DNA of 64,000 bases. Origin: Mesorhizobium sp. L-2-11. Its GTDB lineage: Bacteria; Pseudomonadota; Alphaproteobacteria; Rhizobiales; Rhizobiaceae. Of this stretch, positions 44,507 through 52,906 are shown piece after piece. Each line of letters opens with the position of its first letter. The first letter of the stretch is position 1. The stretch lies in NCBI RefSeq assembly GCF_016756595.1, contig NZ_AP023257.1, positions 186,001 through 250,000 on the forward strand, given 5' to 3'. The position numbers were made by a program, and so were the translations under genes. The notes under the pieces were generated by a model, which was not told the DNA's origin, searched no databases, and was given only the letters and a program-made list of their open reading frames with translations.

Positions 44507-47344
44507 TCACTCCGCCGCGTGAAGGCGTCGCGCCTCGATGATGGTCCTGATCTCGGCACGGCAGGAGCCGCAATTGGTGCCGGCATGCAAGGTGGCGCCG
44601 ATCGCTTCGACGCTAACGCAGCCTCCGCGCACCGCTTCGGCGATCTGATTGGCGCCGACCCCGAAACATGAGCAGACAACGGCGCCACGATCGACGCTGT
44701 TGCCGCCCGGTCGCCCCGCCACGATCGCCAGTCGCCCGCGCCGATCGGCATGGTCAGCGCTCAACTGCTCGACCGCCCAGCCGCGCGACACCGCGACCGG
44801 CCTGGGGGCAAGATAGAGCGCGCCAGTCAGCCGACTGCCGGTAAAGCGGGCGAAGCGATAGTGCCCGCCGGCGACATCATGATAGGCGAGTGTCTCGCCT
44901 GGCGCGTCCGCCCCGAAAAGCGAAGCCGCGAAATCCGGCCAGTCCCGGTCGGCTTCCAGCGCAAGCTCGAGACGCCAGCCGGCAGCGCAGCGGGCGAGGC
45001 TCCAATAGTCGGCGTCAATCGAGGCTGGCCGTTCGGCAAGCACCGCGAAGCCGAACGCGACGGCAGCGAAGCGTTCCACCCGGGCGGCAACATTCTTCGA
45101 GGCCGGCTGCCCTGAAATCGGATCGGTGATGGGGGCCACCAGCGCATCGACACGAGCCCGCGCGGAAAACTGGTCCGTCCAATGCATCGGCACGAAGACC
45201 GAGCCTGGCCGCTGCCGCACCGTCACCAGCGCACGAAGCAGCACCTCGCCATGCTCGGTCGAGACGCGCAAGATGTCGGCATCGCCGATGCCGAAGTGCT
45301 GCGCGTCCGCCGGGTGGATTTCGGCGAACGGCTCGGCCAGGTGCTGCGACAGCCGTGGGCTTTTTCCCGTCCGCGTCATAGTGTGCCAGTGGTCGCGAAC
45401 GCGCCCGGTGTTGAGCACCAGCGGGAATTTTTCGTTCGTGCGGGTTTGGGGAACTGGACGGATCGGGATGAAGCGCGCCTTGCGGTCGGGCGTGTAGAAG
45501 CCGCCGTTGGCGAAGAAGCGGGTGCTTCTAACCTCCGGTCGGCGCCAGGCACCCCCCTCTAGCCTGCCGGCCATCTCCCCCTCAAAGGGGGAGATTGGCA
45601 GTTTTGCCGACGTTGCCTCTTCTGCAATGGTAGCGATTGGCGAAAACGACGGTGACATCCGATCTCCCCCCTTGAGGGGGAGATGGCCGGCAGGCCAGAG
45701 GGGGGTGCCTGGGCTCGGCGCTGGCCATTGGAATGGCGCCAGCGCATCATATCCCTCCGCATCGACCCCGCCATACGCACCGATGTCGAAGTCGCGGGCG
45801 CCGTCATTCTCGAATGCCGACAGCGCGGCGTGCTCGGCGAAGATATCGGCTGGCGACGGATGCGAAAACGCTTCGCCAAAACCCATCCGCTTGGCGACTT
45901 CGGCGATGATCCACCAGTCGGCCCTTGCCTCGCCGGGCGTGGCCAAAAAAGCGCGCTGGCGCGAGATGCGGCGCTCCGAATTGGTGACGGTGCCGTCCTT
46001 CTCGCCCCATGCGGCGGCGGGCAGGCGGACATGGGCGTGGCGGACCGTGTCGGTCTTGGCCAATATGTCCGACACCACGACAAACGGGCAGGCCTTGATC
46101 GCCGCCTCGACGGCATCGGCGTCCGGCATCGAGTCGACCGGGTTGGTCGCCACGATCCACAGCGCCTTGATGCGCCCGTCGGCTACCGCCTGAAACATCT
46201 CGACCGCCTTTAGGCCGGGCTCTTCGGGGATATCAGGCGCACTCCAGAAACGCTGCACGCGGTCGCGGTGCTCGGGGTTTTCGATCTCCATATGGGCGGC
46301 CAGCATGTTGGCCAGGCCGCCAACCTCCCGACCGCCCATGGCGTTGGGCTGGCCGGTCACTGAAAACGGGCCGGCGCCGGGCTTGCCGATGCGGCCGGTG
46401 GCGAGGTGACAGTTGATGATGGCGTTGACCTTGTCGGTGCCCGAGGAAGACTGGTTCACGCCCTGGCTGTAGACGGTCACCGTCTTCGCCGTCGCGGCGA
46501 ACAGGCTGTAGAAGCGGACAAGCTCGTCCTCGCCGAGGCCCGTGGCCGCGGCAACGCCGGCAAGATCGAGCGCGGAGGCGGCAAAAAAGGCTTGCCCGAA
46601 GCCGGTTGTGTGCGCCGTGATATAGGTGCGGTCCAGCGTGTTGTGCTGGCCGAGATAGGCGAGCAGCCCTGTGAACAGCGCGACGTCACCATCCGGCGCG
46701 ATCGCCAGATGCATGTCGGCAATATCTGATGTCATCGTGCGGCGTGGGTCGACCAGCACCACCTTCATTTCGGGCCGTTTTTCCCGGGCAGCGGCAATGC
46801 GCTGGTAGAGCACCGGATGGCACCAGGCGAGATTGGAGCCGACCAGCACGATCAGGTCGGCGAGTTCCAGATCCTCGTAGCTGCCCGGCACCGTGTCAGA
46901 GCCGAAAGCGCGGCGGTGGCCGGCAACCGACGAGGCCATGCACAGGCGCGAATTGGTGTCGATATTGGCCGAGCCGATGAAGCCTTTCATCAGCTTGTTG
47001 GCGACATAATAGTCCTCGGTCAGCAATTGACCGGAGACGTAGAAGGCGACCGCGTCGGGACCGTGCTCGGCGATGGTCCGCGAGAAGGTCGAGGCGACGA
47101 GGTCGAGTGCTTCGTCCCAGTCGGTGCGGCGACCGTGGATCTGCGGATAGAGCAGCCGTCCGTCGAGGTCGATCGTCTCGGCCAGCGCCGAGCCCTTGGA
47201 ACAGAGCCGGCCGAAATTCGCCGGATGGTCAGGGTCGCCGCGAACGGTTATCTCACCGTTCGCGGCGACCTTCGCCAGCACGCCGCAGCCCACCCCACAA
47301 TAGGGGCAGGTGGTCCTCACCTCGCGCGCTTCGTCGATCTCCAT
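44507..47344 (-). CDS. nasA: Assimilatory nitrate reductase, catalytic subunit, with an in-frame repeat insert
   Basis: A 945-residue molybdoenzyme reducing nitrate to nitrite. The N-terminal [4Fe-4S] motif is TCPYCGVGCGVLAKV with a fourth Cys in RLCSKGSA. Molybdopterin-binding motifs follow (NSRLCMASSVAGHRRAFG, QSSSGTDKVN, TGQPNAMGGREVGG). A C-terminal BFD-like [2Fe-2S] domain (VVCSCFGVGANQIAEAV, GTNCGSCRAEI) supplies an electron entry site. The ATG at 47344 is two bases after the nirD stop. Residues from about 545 to 600 (56 codons) are encoded by a palindromic repeat at 45545-45712 and interrupt the family sequence, making the protein longer than usual. Confidence 0.93.
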   Translation of the reverse strand: MEIDEAREVRTTCPYCGVGCGVLAKVAANGEITVRGDPDHPANFGRLCSKGSALAETIDLDGRLLYPQIHGRRTDWDEALDLVASTFSRTIAEHGPDAVAFYVSGQLLTEDYYVANKLMKGFIGSANIDTNSRLCMASSVAGHRRAFGSDTVPGSYEDLELADLIVLVGSNLAWCHPVLYQRIAAAREKRPEMKVVLVDPRRTMTSDIADMHLAIAPDGDVALFTGLLAYLGQHNTLDRTYITAHTTGFGQAFFAASALDLAGVAAATGLGEDELVRFYSLFAATAKTVTVYSQGVNQSSSGTDKVNAIINCHLATGRIGKPGAGPFSVTGQPNAMGGREVGGLANMLAAHMEIENPEHRDRVQRFWSAPDIPEEPGLKAVEMFQAVADGRIKALWIVATNPVDSMPDADAVEAAIKACPFVVVSDILAKTDTVRHAHVRLPAAAWGEKDGTVTNSERRISRQRAFLATPGEARADWWIIAEVAKRMGFGEAFSHPSPADIFAEHAALSAFENDGARDFDIGAYGGVDAEGYDALAPFQWPAPSPGTPLWPAGHLPLKGGDRMSPSFSPIATIAEEATSAKLPISPFEGEMAGRLEGGAWRRPEVRSTRFFANGGFYTPDRKARFIPIRPVPQTRTNEKFPLVLNTGRVRDHWHTMTRTGKSPRLSQHLAEPFAEIHPADAQHFGIGDADILRVSTEHGEVLLRALVTVRQRPGSVFVPMHWTDQFSARARVDALVAPITDPISGQPASKNVAARVERFAAVAFGFAVLAERPASIDADYWSLARCAAGWRLELALEADRDWPDFAASLFGADAPGETLAYHDVAGGHYRFARFTGSRLTGALYLAPRPVAVSRGWAVEQLSADHADRRGRLAIVAGRPGGNSVDRGAVVCSCFGVGANQIAEAVRGGCVSVEAIGATLHAGTNCGSCRAEIRTIIEARRLHAAE
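45545..45712. repeat. 168-bp palindromic element inside nasA
   Basis: The outer inverted arms CCAGGCACCCCCCTCT and AGAGGGGGGTGCCTGG enclose CTGCCGGCC arms and two inner hairpins of the form ATCTCCCCCTC / GAGGGGGAGAT. 168 bp is exactly 56 codons, and the reading frame crosses it without a stop on the nasA strand. The same architecture recurs at 60355-60529. Confidence 0.85.
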
Positions 47345-47346
47345 GC

Positions 47347-47682
47347 TCAAGCCGCGCGACTGGCCAGCGCTTCCAGCGCAATGAATAGACGCTCGCCCTC
47401 GATCCGCACCGGGATGGTGCGCACCGCACCGTCGTCGGCGCCAAGCGCCTTGCCGGTTTCCAGCGAGATCACCCAATTGTGCAGGGGACAGGTCACCGCT
47501 GCGCCATGGACGATGCCCTGCGAGAGCGGTCCGCCCTTGTGCGGGCAATGGTCCTCGATGGCAAATACCTGGTCCTCTGCCGTGCGGAAGACGGCGATCT
47601 TGCCTTGAGGCGTGGCGACGCAGCGCGCGCCGCGGCGCGGGATGTCCGAGAGCGTGCCGACAGCAATCCAATTCATCATCAT
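47347..47682 (-). CDS. nirD: Nitrite reductase small subunit NirD
   Basis: A 111-residue Rieske-type protein. The cluster-binding pairs are in DHCPHKGGPLSQG and VTCPLHNWVIS (C-x-H and C-x2-H). It is the small subunit of NADH-dependent nitrite reductase and probably carries or tunes electron transfer. The first of three ATGs at 47682 overlaps the nirB stop by one base (TGATG). Confidence 0.95.
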   Translation of the reverse strand: MMMNWIAVGTLSDIPRRGARCVATPQGKIAVFRTAEDQVFAIEDHCPHKGGPLSQGIVHGAAVTCPLHNWVISLETGKALGADDGAVRTIPVRIEGERLFIALEALASRAA

Positions 47683-50132
47683 CACTCCGCCGCCTGCGCG
47701 AAACCGACCGAAGCCATCGGCCGGAATTCGTGTTTGTCCTTGCCGGAAACGCGTTCCGACCACGGGTCGACCTGGGCGAATTTCTGCGAAAAGACGAAGC
47801 GGTCGAAATAGGCCTTGCGCTTCTCGCCATCGTCCATGATCTGGCGCTTGATCTCGGCGATGCCGATGCGCTTGGCCCATTTGTAGATGCGCTCGAGATA
47901 GCGGCCCTGCTCGCGATACATTTGCGTCAGCGCCACGATATGCTCCAGTGCCTCGTCCTCGGTCTTGACCAGGCCGAGCACCTCGGTTCCCTTGATGTCG
48001 AGGCCGGCTGCCCCGGCGAAATGGATCTCGTAGCCTGAATCGACGCAGATCACGCCGACATCCTTGCAGGTTGCCTCGGCGCAGTTCCTCGGGCAGCCCG
48101 ACACCGCCATCTTGACCTTGGCCGGCGTCCACGAACCCCACATGAATTTCTCGATGCGGACGCCGAACCCCGTCGAATCCTGCGTGCCGAAGCGGCACCA
48201 GTCCGAACCGACGCAGGTTTTCACCGTGCGCAGTCCCTTGGCATAGGCGTGGCCGGAGACGAAGCCGGCCTGGCCGAGATCGGCCCACACCGCCGGCAGA
48301 TCCTCCTTGCGGATGCCGAGCATGTCGATGCGCTGGCCACCGGTGACCTTGACCATTGGGATTTCGAATTTGTCGACGACATCGGCAATGGCGCGCAGTT
48401 CGGCGGCATTGGTGACGCCGCCCCACATGCGCGGCACCACCGAATAGGTGCCGTCCTTCTGGATGTTGGCGTGGACGCGCTCGTTGATGAAGCGCGACTG
48501 GTAGTCGTCGGCATACTCGTCCGGCCAGTCGCAGACGAGATAGTAATTGAGCGCCGGCCGGCATTTGGCGCAGCCGCAGGAGGTGGTCCATTCCAGCTCC
48601 TGCATGACGGCGGGAATGGTCTTCAGACCCTTGGCCCTGATCAGCCGGCGGACCTCATCATGGCCGAGCGTGGTGCAGCCGCACATCGGTTGCACCGCCG
48701 CGGGATTGTATTTGTCGCCGATGGTCAGCACCATCAGCTTTTCGACCAGCCCGGTGCAGGAGCCGCAGGAGGCGGACGCCTTGGTGTGTGCGCGCACGTC
48801 ATCGAGCGAGGTCAGGCTTTTGGCCGTGATCGCGCCAGTGATCTTTCCCTTGCAAACGCCGTTGCAGCCGCAGATTTCCGCATCATCCGGCAAGGCTGCA
48901 ACGGCCGCCATAGGGTCCAGGGAGGCGCCCCCCTGGTATGACTGGCCGAAGATAAGCGTGTCGCGCATTTCCGATATGTCGGTCTGCTTCTTCTTGAGGT
49001 CGTTGAACCAGGCGCCGTCCGCCGTCTCGCCGTAAAGCACGGTGCCGATGATGCGGTCATCCCTGAGCACCAGCCGTTTGTAGACGCCGGCAGCGGCATC
49101 GCGCAGCACGATCTCCTGGCGGTCCTCGCCCTCGGCAAAGTCGCCGAGCGAGAACAGCTCGATGCCGGTAACTTTGAGCTTGGTCGGCGTGTCCGAATGG
49201 ACGAAGGCGGCGGCCTCGTCGCCGGCCAACTGGCTGGCAGCGACACGCGCCATCTCATAGAGCGGTGCGACCAGGCCGTAGACCATGCCGTTGACCTCGG
49301 CGCACTCGCCGAGCGCGAAGATGTCGGGGTCGTTGCTGCGCATGCCGGCATCGACGACGATGCCGCGATTGACGGCAATGCCGGCGTCTTTCGCCAGCGT
49401 CGCATTCGGCCTTATGCCGACCGCCATCACCACCAGCGTCGCCGGGATGATGGTTCCGTCGGCGAGTTCCACCTGCTCGACCTTACCCTTGCCGGTGATC
49501 GCCTGGGTGTTGGCCTTGGTGATGACCTTGATGCCGCGCTGTTCGACCGCGCGCTGCAGCAGATAGCCAGCGGCCGGATCGAGCTGTCGTTCCATCAGCG
49601 TCGGCATGACATGCAGCACGGTGACGTCCATGCCCTGCGCGTTCAGGCCCGCAGCCGCCTCCAGCCCTAGCAGGCCGCCGCCGATAACCACGGCCTTGGC
49701 CCGTGACTGCGCTGCCAGCATCATCGCCCGAACGTCGTCGAGATCGCGATAGGTCAGCACGCCGGGCAGATCATGGCCGGGCACCGGGATGATGAACGGC
49801 ACCGAGCCGGTGGCGATGACGAGCTTGTCGTAGGGCTCGGTGACGCCGTGGTCGGAGGTGACGGTCTTTGCCTGCCGGTCGATGGCGACGATCTTGTGGC
49901 CCTTGTAGAGGGTGATCCCGTGCTTGATGTACCAGCCATCGCCATGGATGATGATCTCCTCATAATCCTTTTCGCCTGACAGAACCGGCGACAGCATGAT
50001 GCGGTCGTAGTTCACGCGCGGCTCGGCGTTGAAGATGGTGACCTGGTAGAGGTCCGGCGCCTTTTCCAGCAGGTGCTCCAGCATGCGCCCGGGGGCCATG
50101 CCGTTGCCGATGATGACGAGTTTTTCGGTCAT
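47682..50132 (-). CDS. nirB: Nitrite reductase large subunit NirB
   Basis: An 816-residue siroheme enzyme that reduces nitrite to ammonium with NAD(P)H. It has an N-terminal FAD/NAD half (LVIIGNGMAPGRMLEHL, VVIGGGLLGLEAAAGL), a BFD-like [2Fe-2S] region (CGCNGVCKGKITGAI, SASCGSCTGLV) at about residue 415, then the ferredoxin-like half domains. The siroheme and [4Fe-4S] Cys set is TCVGSDWCRFG and VSGCPRNCAEATCKDVGV. Start ATG 50132. It is 19 bp after the transporter stop, within the nas operon. Confidence 0.95.
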   Translation of the reverse strand: MTEKLVIIGNGMAPGRMLEHLLEKAPDLYQVTIFNAEPRVNYDRIMLSPVLSGEKDYEEIIIHGDGWYIKHGITLYKGHKIVAIDRQAKTVTSDHGVTEPYDKLVIATGSVPFIIPVPGHDLPGVLTYRDLDDVRAMMLAAQSRAKAVVIGGGLLGLEAAAGLNAQGMDVTVLHVMPTLMERQLDPAAGYLLQRAVEQRGIKVITKANTQAITGKGKVEQVELADGTIIPATLVVMAVGIRPNATLAKDAGIAVNRGIVVDAGMRSNDPDIFALGECAEVNGMVYGLVAPLYEMARVAASQLAGDEAAAFVHSDTPTKLKVTGIELFSLGDFAEGEDRQEIVLRDAAAGVYKRLVLRDDRIIGTVLYGETADGAWFNDLKKKQTDISEMRDTLIFGQSYQGGASLDPMAAVAALPDDAEICGCNGVCKGKITGAITAKSLTSLDDVRAHTKASASCGSCTGLVEKLMVLTIGDKYNPAAVQPMCGCTTLGHDEVRRLIRAKGLKTIPAVMQELEWTTSCGCAKCRPALNYYLVCDWPDEYADDYQSRFINERVHANIQKDGTYSVVPRMWGGVTNAAELRAIADVVDKFEIPMVKVTGGQRIDMLGIRKEDLPAVWADLGQAGFVSGHAYAKGLRTVKTCVGSDWCRFGTQDSTGFGVRIEKFMWGSWTPAKVKMAVSGCPRNCAEATCKDVGVICVDSGYEIHFAGAAGLDIKGTEVLGLVKTEDEALEHIVALTQMYREQGRYLERIYKWAKRIGIAEIKRQIMDDGEKRKAYFDRFVFSQKFAQVDPWSERVSGKDKHEFRPMASVGFAQAAE

Positions 50133-50151
50133 GTGCTGATCCACTCCGGTC

Positions 50152-51453
50152 TCACTCAGCCGCGAAGGAAAGGCCTGAAGCTTCGGCGGCGGCCGCGCGC
50201 TCCATCCGCCGGATGCTGAAGTGCATCCAGGCAAAGCAGGTGGCGACGATGACGAAGAGCAGCATGAAGCAGCTCGACCAGACGCCGGTGAGGTCGTTGA
50301 GTGCGCCGAAGGCGATTGGCAGGATAAAGCCGCCGAGCCCGCCAATCATGCCGACAACGCCGCCGACCGCGCCGACACTCTGCGGGTAGTAAGCCGGGAT
50401 GTGCTTGTAGACGGCGGCCTTGCCAAGGCTCATGAAGAAGCCGAGCACGCAGGCAACGGCTATGAAGGCGACCGGGCCGATCTCGAAATGGAAGGCGATC
50501 GGCCCGCTGATGCCGCGCACGACGAAGTCTGCCGAAGGGAGAGACAGAACGAGAGTAGCAACGGCACTGACCGCGAAGGTCCAGTAGAGCACGGTGCGGG
50601 CGCCGATCCGGTCGGAAAGCACGCCGCCATAGGCGCGGAAGATGCTTGCAGGGATCGAATAGGCCGCGCCGATCATGCCAGCGGTCGCGATGCCGAAGCC
50701 GTAGACGCCGATCAGGTAGCGCGGCAACCACAGCGATAGCGCCACGAATGCACCGAAGGCGAAGAAATAATAGAAGGCGAAGCGCCAGACCTGCAGGTTC
50801 TTAAGCGGGGCGAATTCCTGCAAGAAGCTTCTCGCGGGCGCTGCCTTGCCGGCGCGGCGCTCGCGAATGACCGGATCGTCGTCGGTCGTGAACCAGAAGA
50901 CGGCGGCCATGACGACGAGTGCTGCCGCCCAGATCAGCGCGACCGACTGCCAGCCCCAGGAGAGAAGCATGAACGGTGCCAGGAACTTGGTGACCGCGGC
51001 GCCGACATTGCCGACACCGAAAATGCCAAGCGCCGTGCCCTGCTTGCCGGCCGGGAAGAAGCGCGAGACATAGGCGACACCGACGGCGAAGGAACCACCG
51101 GCGAGCCCAACGCCTAACGCGGCGACCAGCATCTGTCCGTAGGTTTGCGCAAAAGCGAGCAGGAAGGTCGCGACCGCCGCCGCAAGCATGGTCGCGGTGT
51201 ATACCAGCCGTCCGCCAAAACGGTCGGTCCAGACACCGAGCACCATGCGCACGAGCGAACCGGTGAGGATCGGCGTGCCGACCAGCAGGCCGAACTCCGT
51301 CTCGTTCAGCCCAAGGTCCTGCTTTATGCGCACGCCGATGATTGAAAATATCGTCCACACCGCGAAGCAGACGGTGAAGGCGATGGTGGACATCACAAGC
51401 GCCTGCCGGGGAGCATTGTCCTGGCTGGGCGCGGCTGGGAGATTTGCGGTCAA
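50152..51453 (-). CDS. MFS nitrate/nitrite transporter (NNP family)
   Basis: A 433-residue, about 12-helix permease. Motifs fit the nitrate-nitrite porter family: LLVGTPILTGSLVRMVLGVW with DRFGGR, GVGNVGAAVTKFLAPFML and GGVVGMIGGLGGFILPIAFG, the glycine-rich nitrate signature stretches. It imports nitrate for NasA. It is the first full-length gene of the nas operon and gives a second uptake route beside the NrtABD transporter. Confidence 0.92.
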   Translation of the reverse strand: MTANLPAAPSQDNAPRQALVMSTIAFTVCFAVWTIFSIIGVRIKQDLGLNETEFGLLVGTPILTGSLVRMVLGVWTDRFGGRLVYTATMLAAAVATFLLAFAQTYGQMLVAALGVGLAGGSFAVGVAYVSRFFPAGKQGTALGIFGVGNVGAAVTKFLAPFMLLSWGWQSVALIWAAALVVMAAVFWFTTDDDPVIRERRAGKAAPARSFLQEFAPLKNLQVWRFAFYYFFAFGAFVALSLWLPRYLIGVYGFGIATAGMIGAAYSIPASIFRAYGGVLSDRIGARTVLYWTFAVSAVATLVLSLPSADFVVRGISGPIAFHFEIGPVAFIAVACVLGFFMSLGKAAVYKHIPAYYPQSVGAVGGVVGMIGGLGGFILPIAFGALNDLTGVWSSCFMLLFVIVATCFAWMHFSIRRMERAAAAEASGLSFAAE

Positions 51454-51508
51454 CGTCTGGCTCCGGTTTGCGGCGTGGGAGGCACCGCGGATGTTTGTGG
51501 GTGAATGA

Positions 51509-51700
51509 TCAGCGGCGCGGCATCGGTGCGAGCAACGAGACCGCGCTCGCCACGGTCAGGTCCTTGCTTTCCGTCTTGGCGCCGACGGGAAACAGCAGGA
51601 GCGCGGCGGTGAACAGCGCCGCCGTCAGCGCGTTGCTGGCCAGAAAATCGCGGCGCGTGAAGTCCGCGAGGGACGCGCCAGTTCCGATCCGTTTCATCAT
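51509..51700 (-). CDS. 63-residue signal-peptide-like ORF at the head of the nas operon, NrtA remnant
   Basis: It starts at ATG 51700 with GGAGA seven bases upstream. The first half has a twin-arginine-like signal (TRRDFLASNALTAALFTAALL). It aligns with the start of NrtA: both begin M-x-KRI-x-T, then TRR-x-FL, TAA, and a P-x-GA site. After that no domain follows. The leader in front also matches the nrtA leader. I read it as the kept 5' end of a duplicated nrtA gene; it may be translated, but a function is unknown. Confidence 0.6.
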   Translation of the reverse strand: MMKRIGTGASLADFTRRDFLASNALTAALFTAALLLFPVGAKTESKDLTVASAVSLLAPMPRR

Positions 51701-51754
51701 CTTCGTCTCCGGTTGGGCGCCGCTTGGGACCAGCGCCGTCGATCGCGTAAAAAC

Positions 51755-51824
51755 AAAAAAAGCCGCCGGTCAGGTCTTTGCGCGTCCGTCCATCGGGGAT
51801 CGCGTATTGACCTGAGCGGCAGCT
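51755..51824 (-). terminator. Intrinsic terminator of the nas leader
   Basis: On the minus strand, AGCTGCCGCTCAGGTC pairs with GACCTGACCGGCGGCT at 15 of 16 positions, enclosing a GC-rich loop, and is followed by a run of seven T. It lies between the sigma-54 promoter and the first start codon, so it would end transcription unless prevented. Its 5' arm includes the 3' side of hairpin P2. Confidence 0.85.
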
Positions 51825-51852
51825 TTGCCTGTGGCGCCCGCCATTGGACACC
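51818..51852 (-). promoter_or_regulatory. Two-hairpin ANTAR (NasT) target in the nas leader
   Basis: P1 is a 7-bp stem with hexaloop AAUGGC (51833-51852). P2 is a short GGC/GCC stem with hexaloop AAAGCU (51818-51829), three bases after P1. Both loops have A at position 1 and G at position 4, the reported ANTAR consensus. P2 cannot form together with the terminator. NasT, an ANTAR protein, is encoded at 56790-57389. Confidence 0.8.
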
Positions 51853-51886
51853 GTGTCACTTGGCCCTTGCGGACCTACATTCTGAA

Positions 51887-51904
51887 AAGCAGGAAGCGTG
51901 CCAA
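51887..51904 (-). promoter_or_regulatory. Sigma-54 promoter of the nas operon
   Basis: Minus strand TTGGCACGCTTCCTGCTT. The GG and GC dinucleotides are 10 bases apart, as in the -24/-12 consensus TGGCACG-N4-TTGC (here CTGC). Confidence 0.82.
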
Positions 51905-52012
51905 TTCGACAGCGCTTCAGATTATCGAATGAAATCAATGTGAACCGCAGCCGCGCGATTTTTGACCAAGCCCGGCGGCGGATCAAAGATTAGTCAGAAT
52001 GCCTTGCACAGC

Positions 52013-52029
52013 AGCATAATATTTGTGCA
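52013..52029 (-). promoter_or_regulatory. NtrC-like dyad upstream of the nas promoter
   Basis: Minus strand TGCACAAATATTATGCT, a 17-bp imperfect dyad with TGCA-type half sites, about 110 bp before the -24 box. The equivalent site at nrtA is closer to consensus. It overlaps the 11-mer TTGTGCAATGC. Confidence 0.55.
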
Positions 52030-52097
52030 ATGCGGTAGATTGCCCATTGCCGATGCAGATTGCCAATTGTAGATGATGACGCTTTTCGGTCATGGCC

Positions 52098-52895
52098 TTA
52101 CTCCGCGGCTTCGACGAAGCGGTGGCGTTCGTAGAGGAACTTCAGCACTGCCTCACGGCAGCGCAGGAAGGTCCGGTCGGAGGAAAGCTCGATGCGCCGG
52201 CGCGGCCGGGCCAGCGGCACGGCAAGCACCTCGCCGATGGTCGCCGCTGGACCGTTGGTCATCATGACGATGCGATCGGACAACAGCACCGCCTCGTCGA
52301 CATCGTGCGTGATCATGATCGTCGTCGAGCCAAGCCTCGAATGGATATCCATCACCGCATCCTGCAGATGGGCGCGCGTCAGCGCGTCGAGCGCACCGAA
52401 GGGCTCGTCGAGCAGCAGGATCTTCGGCTCCATCGCCAGCGCGCGGGCGATGCCGACGCGCTGCTTCATGCCGCCCGATATCTCGGCGGGCCGCTTGTCC
52501 CTGGCATGCGCCATCTGTACGAGGTCGAGATTGCGCATGATCCAGTCATGCCGCTCGGCCTTGGTCCTGGTCGAACCGAACACCTTCGACACCGCCAGAT
52601 TGATGTTCTCGTAGACGGTGAGCCACGGCAAAAGGCTGTGGTTCTGGAACACCACGGCGCGCTCGGGTCCGGGGCTGTCGACCTCCTTGTTTTCGAGCAG
52701 GACCGCGCCGGCGGTCACTTTCGTCAGTCCGGCGATCAGGTTGAGCAAGGTCGACTTGCCGCAGCCGGAATGGCCGATGATGGAGACGAATTCGCCTTTG
52801 TCGATGGTCAGCCGGATGTCTTTCAGCACCTCGCTGACCTGGCCGCCGCGGGCAAAGGATTTGTCGATATGGTCGAGTTTCAGGTAGGCCGTCAT
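52098..52895 (-). CDS. nrtD: Nitrate ABC transporter ATP-binding protein
   Basis: A 265-residue ATPase. Walker A is GHSGCGKST, the Q-loop VVFQNHSLLPW, the signature ISGGMKQR (M in place of Q), Walker B ILLLDEPFGALD and the switch His MITHDVDEA. It is the single ATPase of the NrtABD set (no separate NrtC). It ends about 400 bp before the next nas gene. Start ATG 52895. Confidence 0.93.
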   Translation of the reverse strand: MTAYLKLDHIDKSFARGGQVSEVLKDIRLTIDKGEFVSIIGHSGCGKSTLLNLIAGLTKVTAGAVLLENKEVDSPGPERAVVFQNHSLLPWLTVYENINLAVSKVFGSTRTKAERHDWIMRNLDLVQMAHARDKRPAEISGGMKQRVGIARALAMEPKILLLDEPFGALDALTRAHLQDAVMDIHSRLGSTTIMITHDVDEAVLLSDRIVMMTNGPAATIGEVLAVPLARPRRRIELSSDRTFLRCREAVLKFLYERHRFVEAAE

Positions 52896-52906
52896 CGCCC
52901 CTCTCC

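Noticed and set aside
47345..47830. A longer nasA start that would give a 1107-residue protein
   Set aside because: The upstream part is the wrong frame of nirD and nirB; the [4Fe-4S] motif begins right after the ATG at 47344.
48249..48941. A plus-strand frame across nirB
   Set aside because: It is a shadow of the conserved nirB coding strand with no homology that I recognise.
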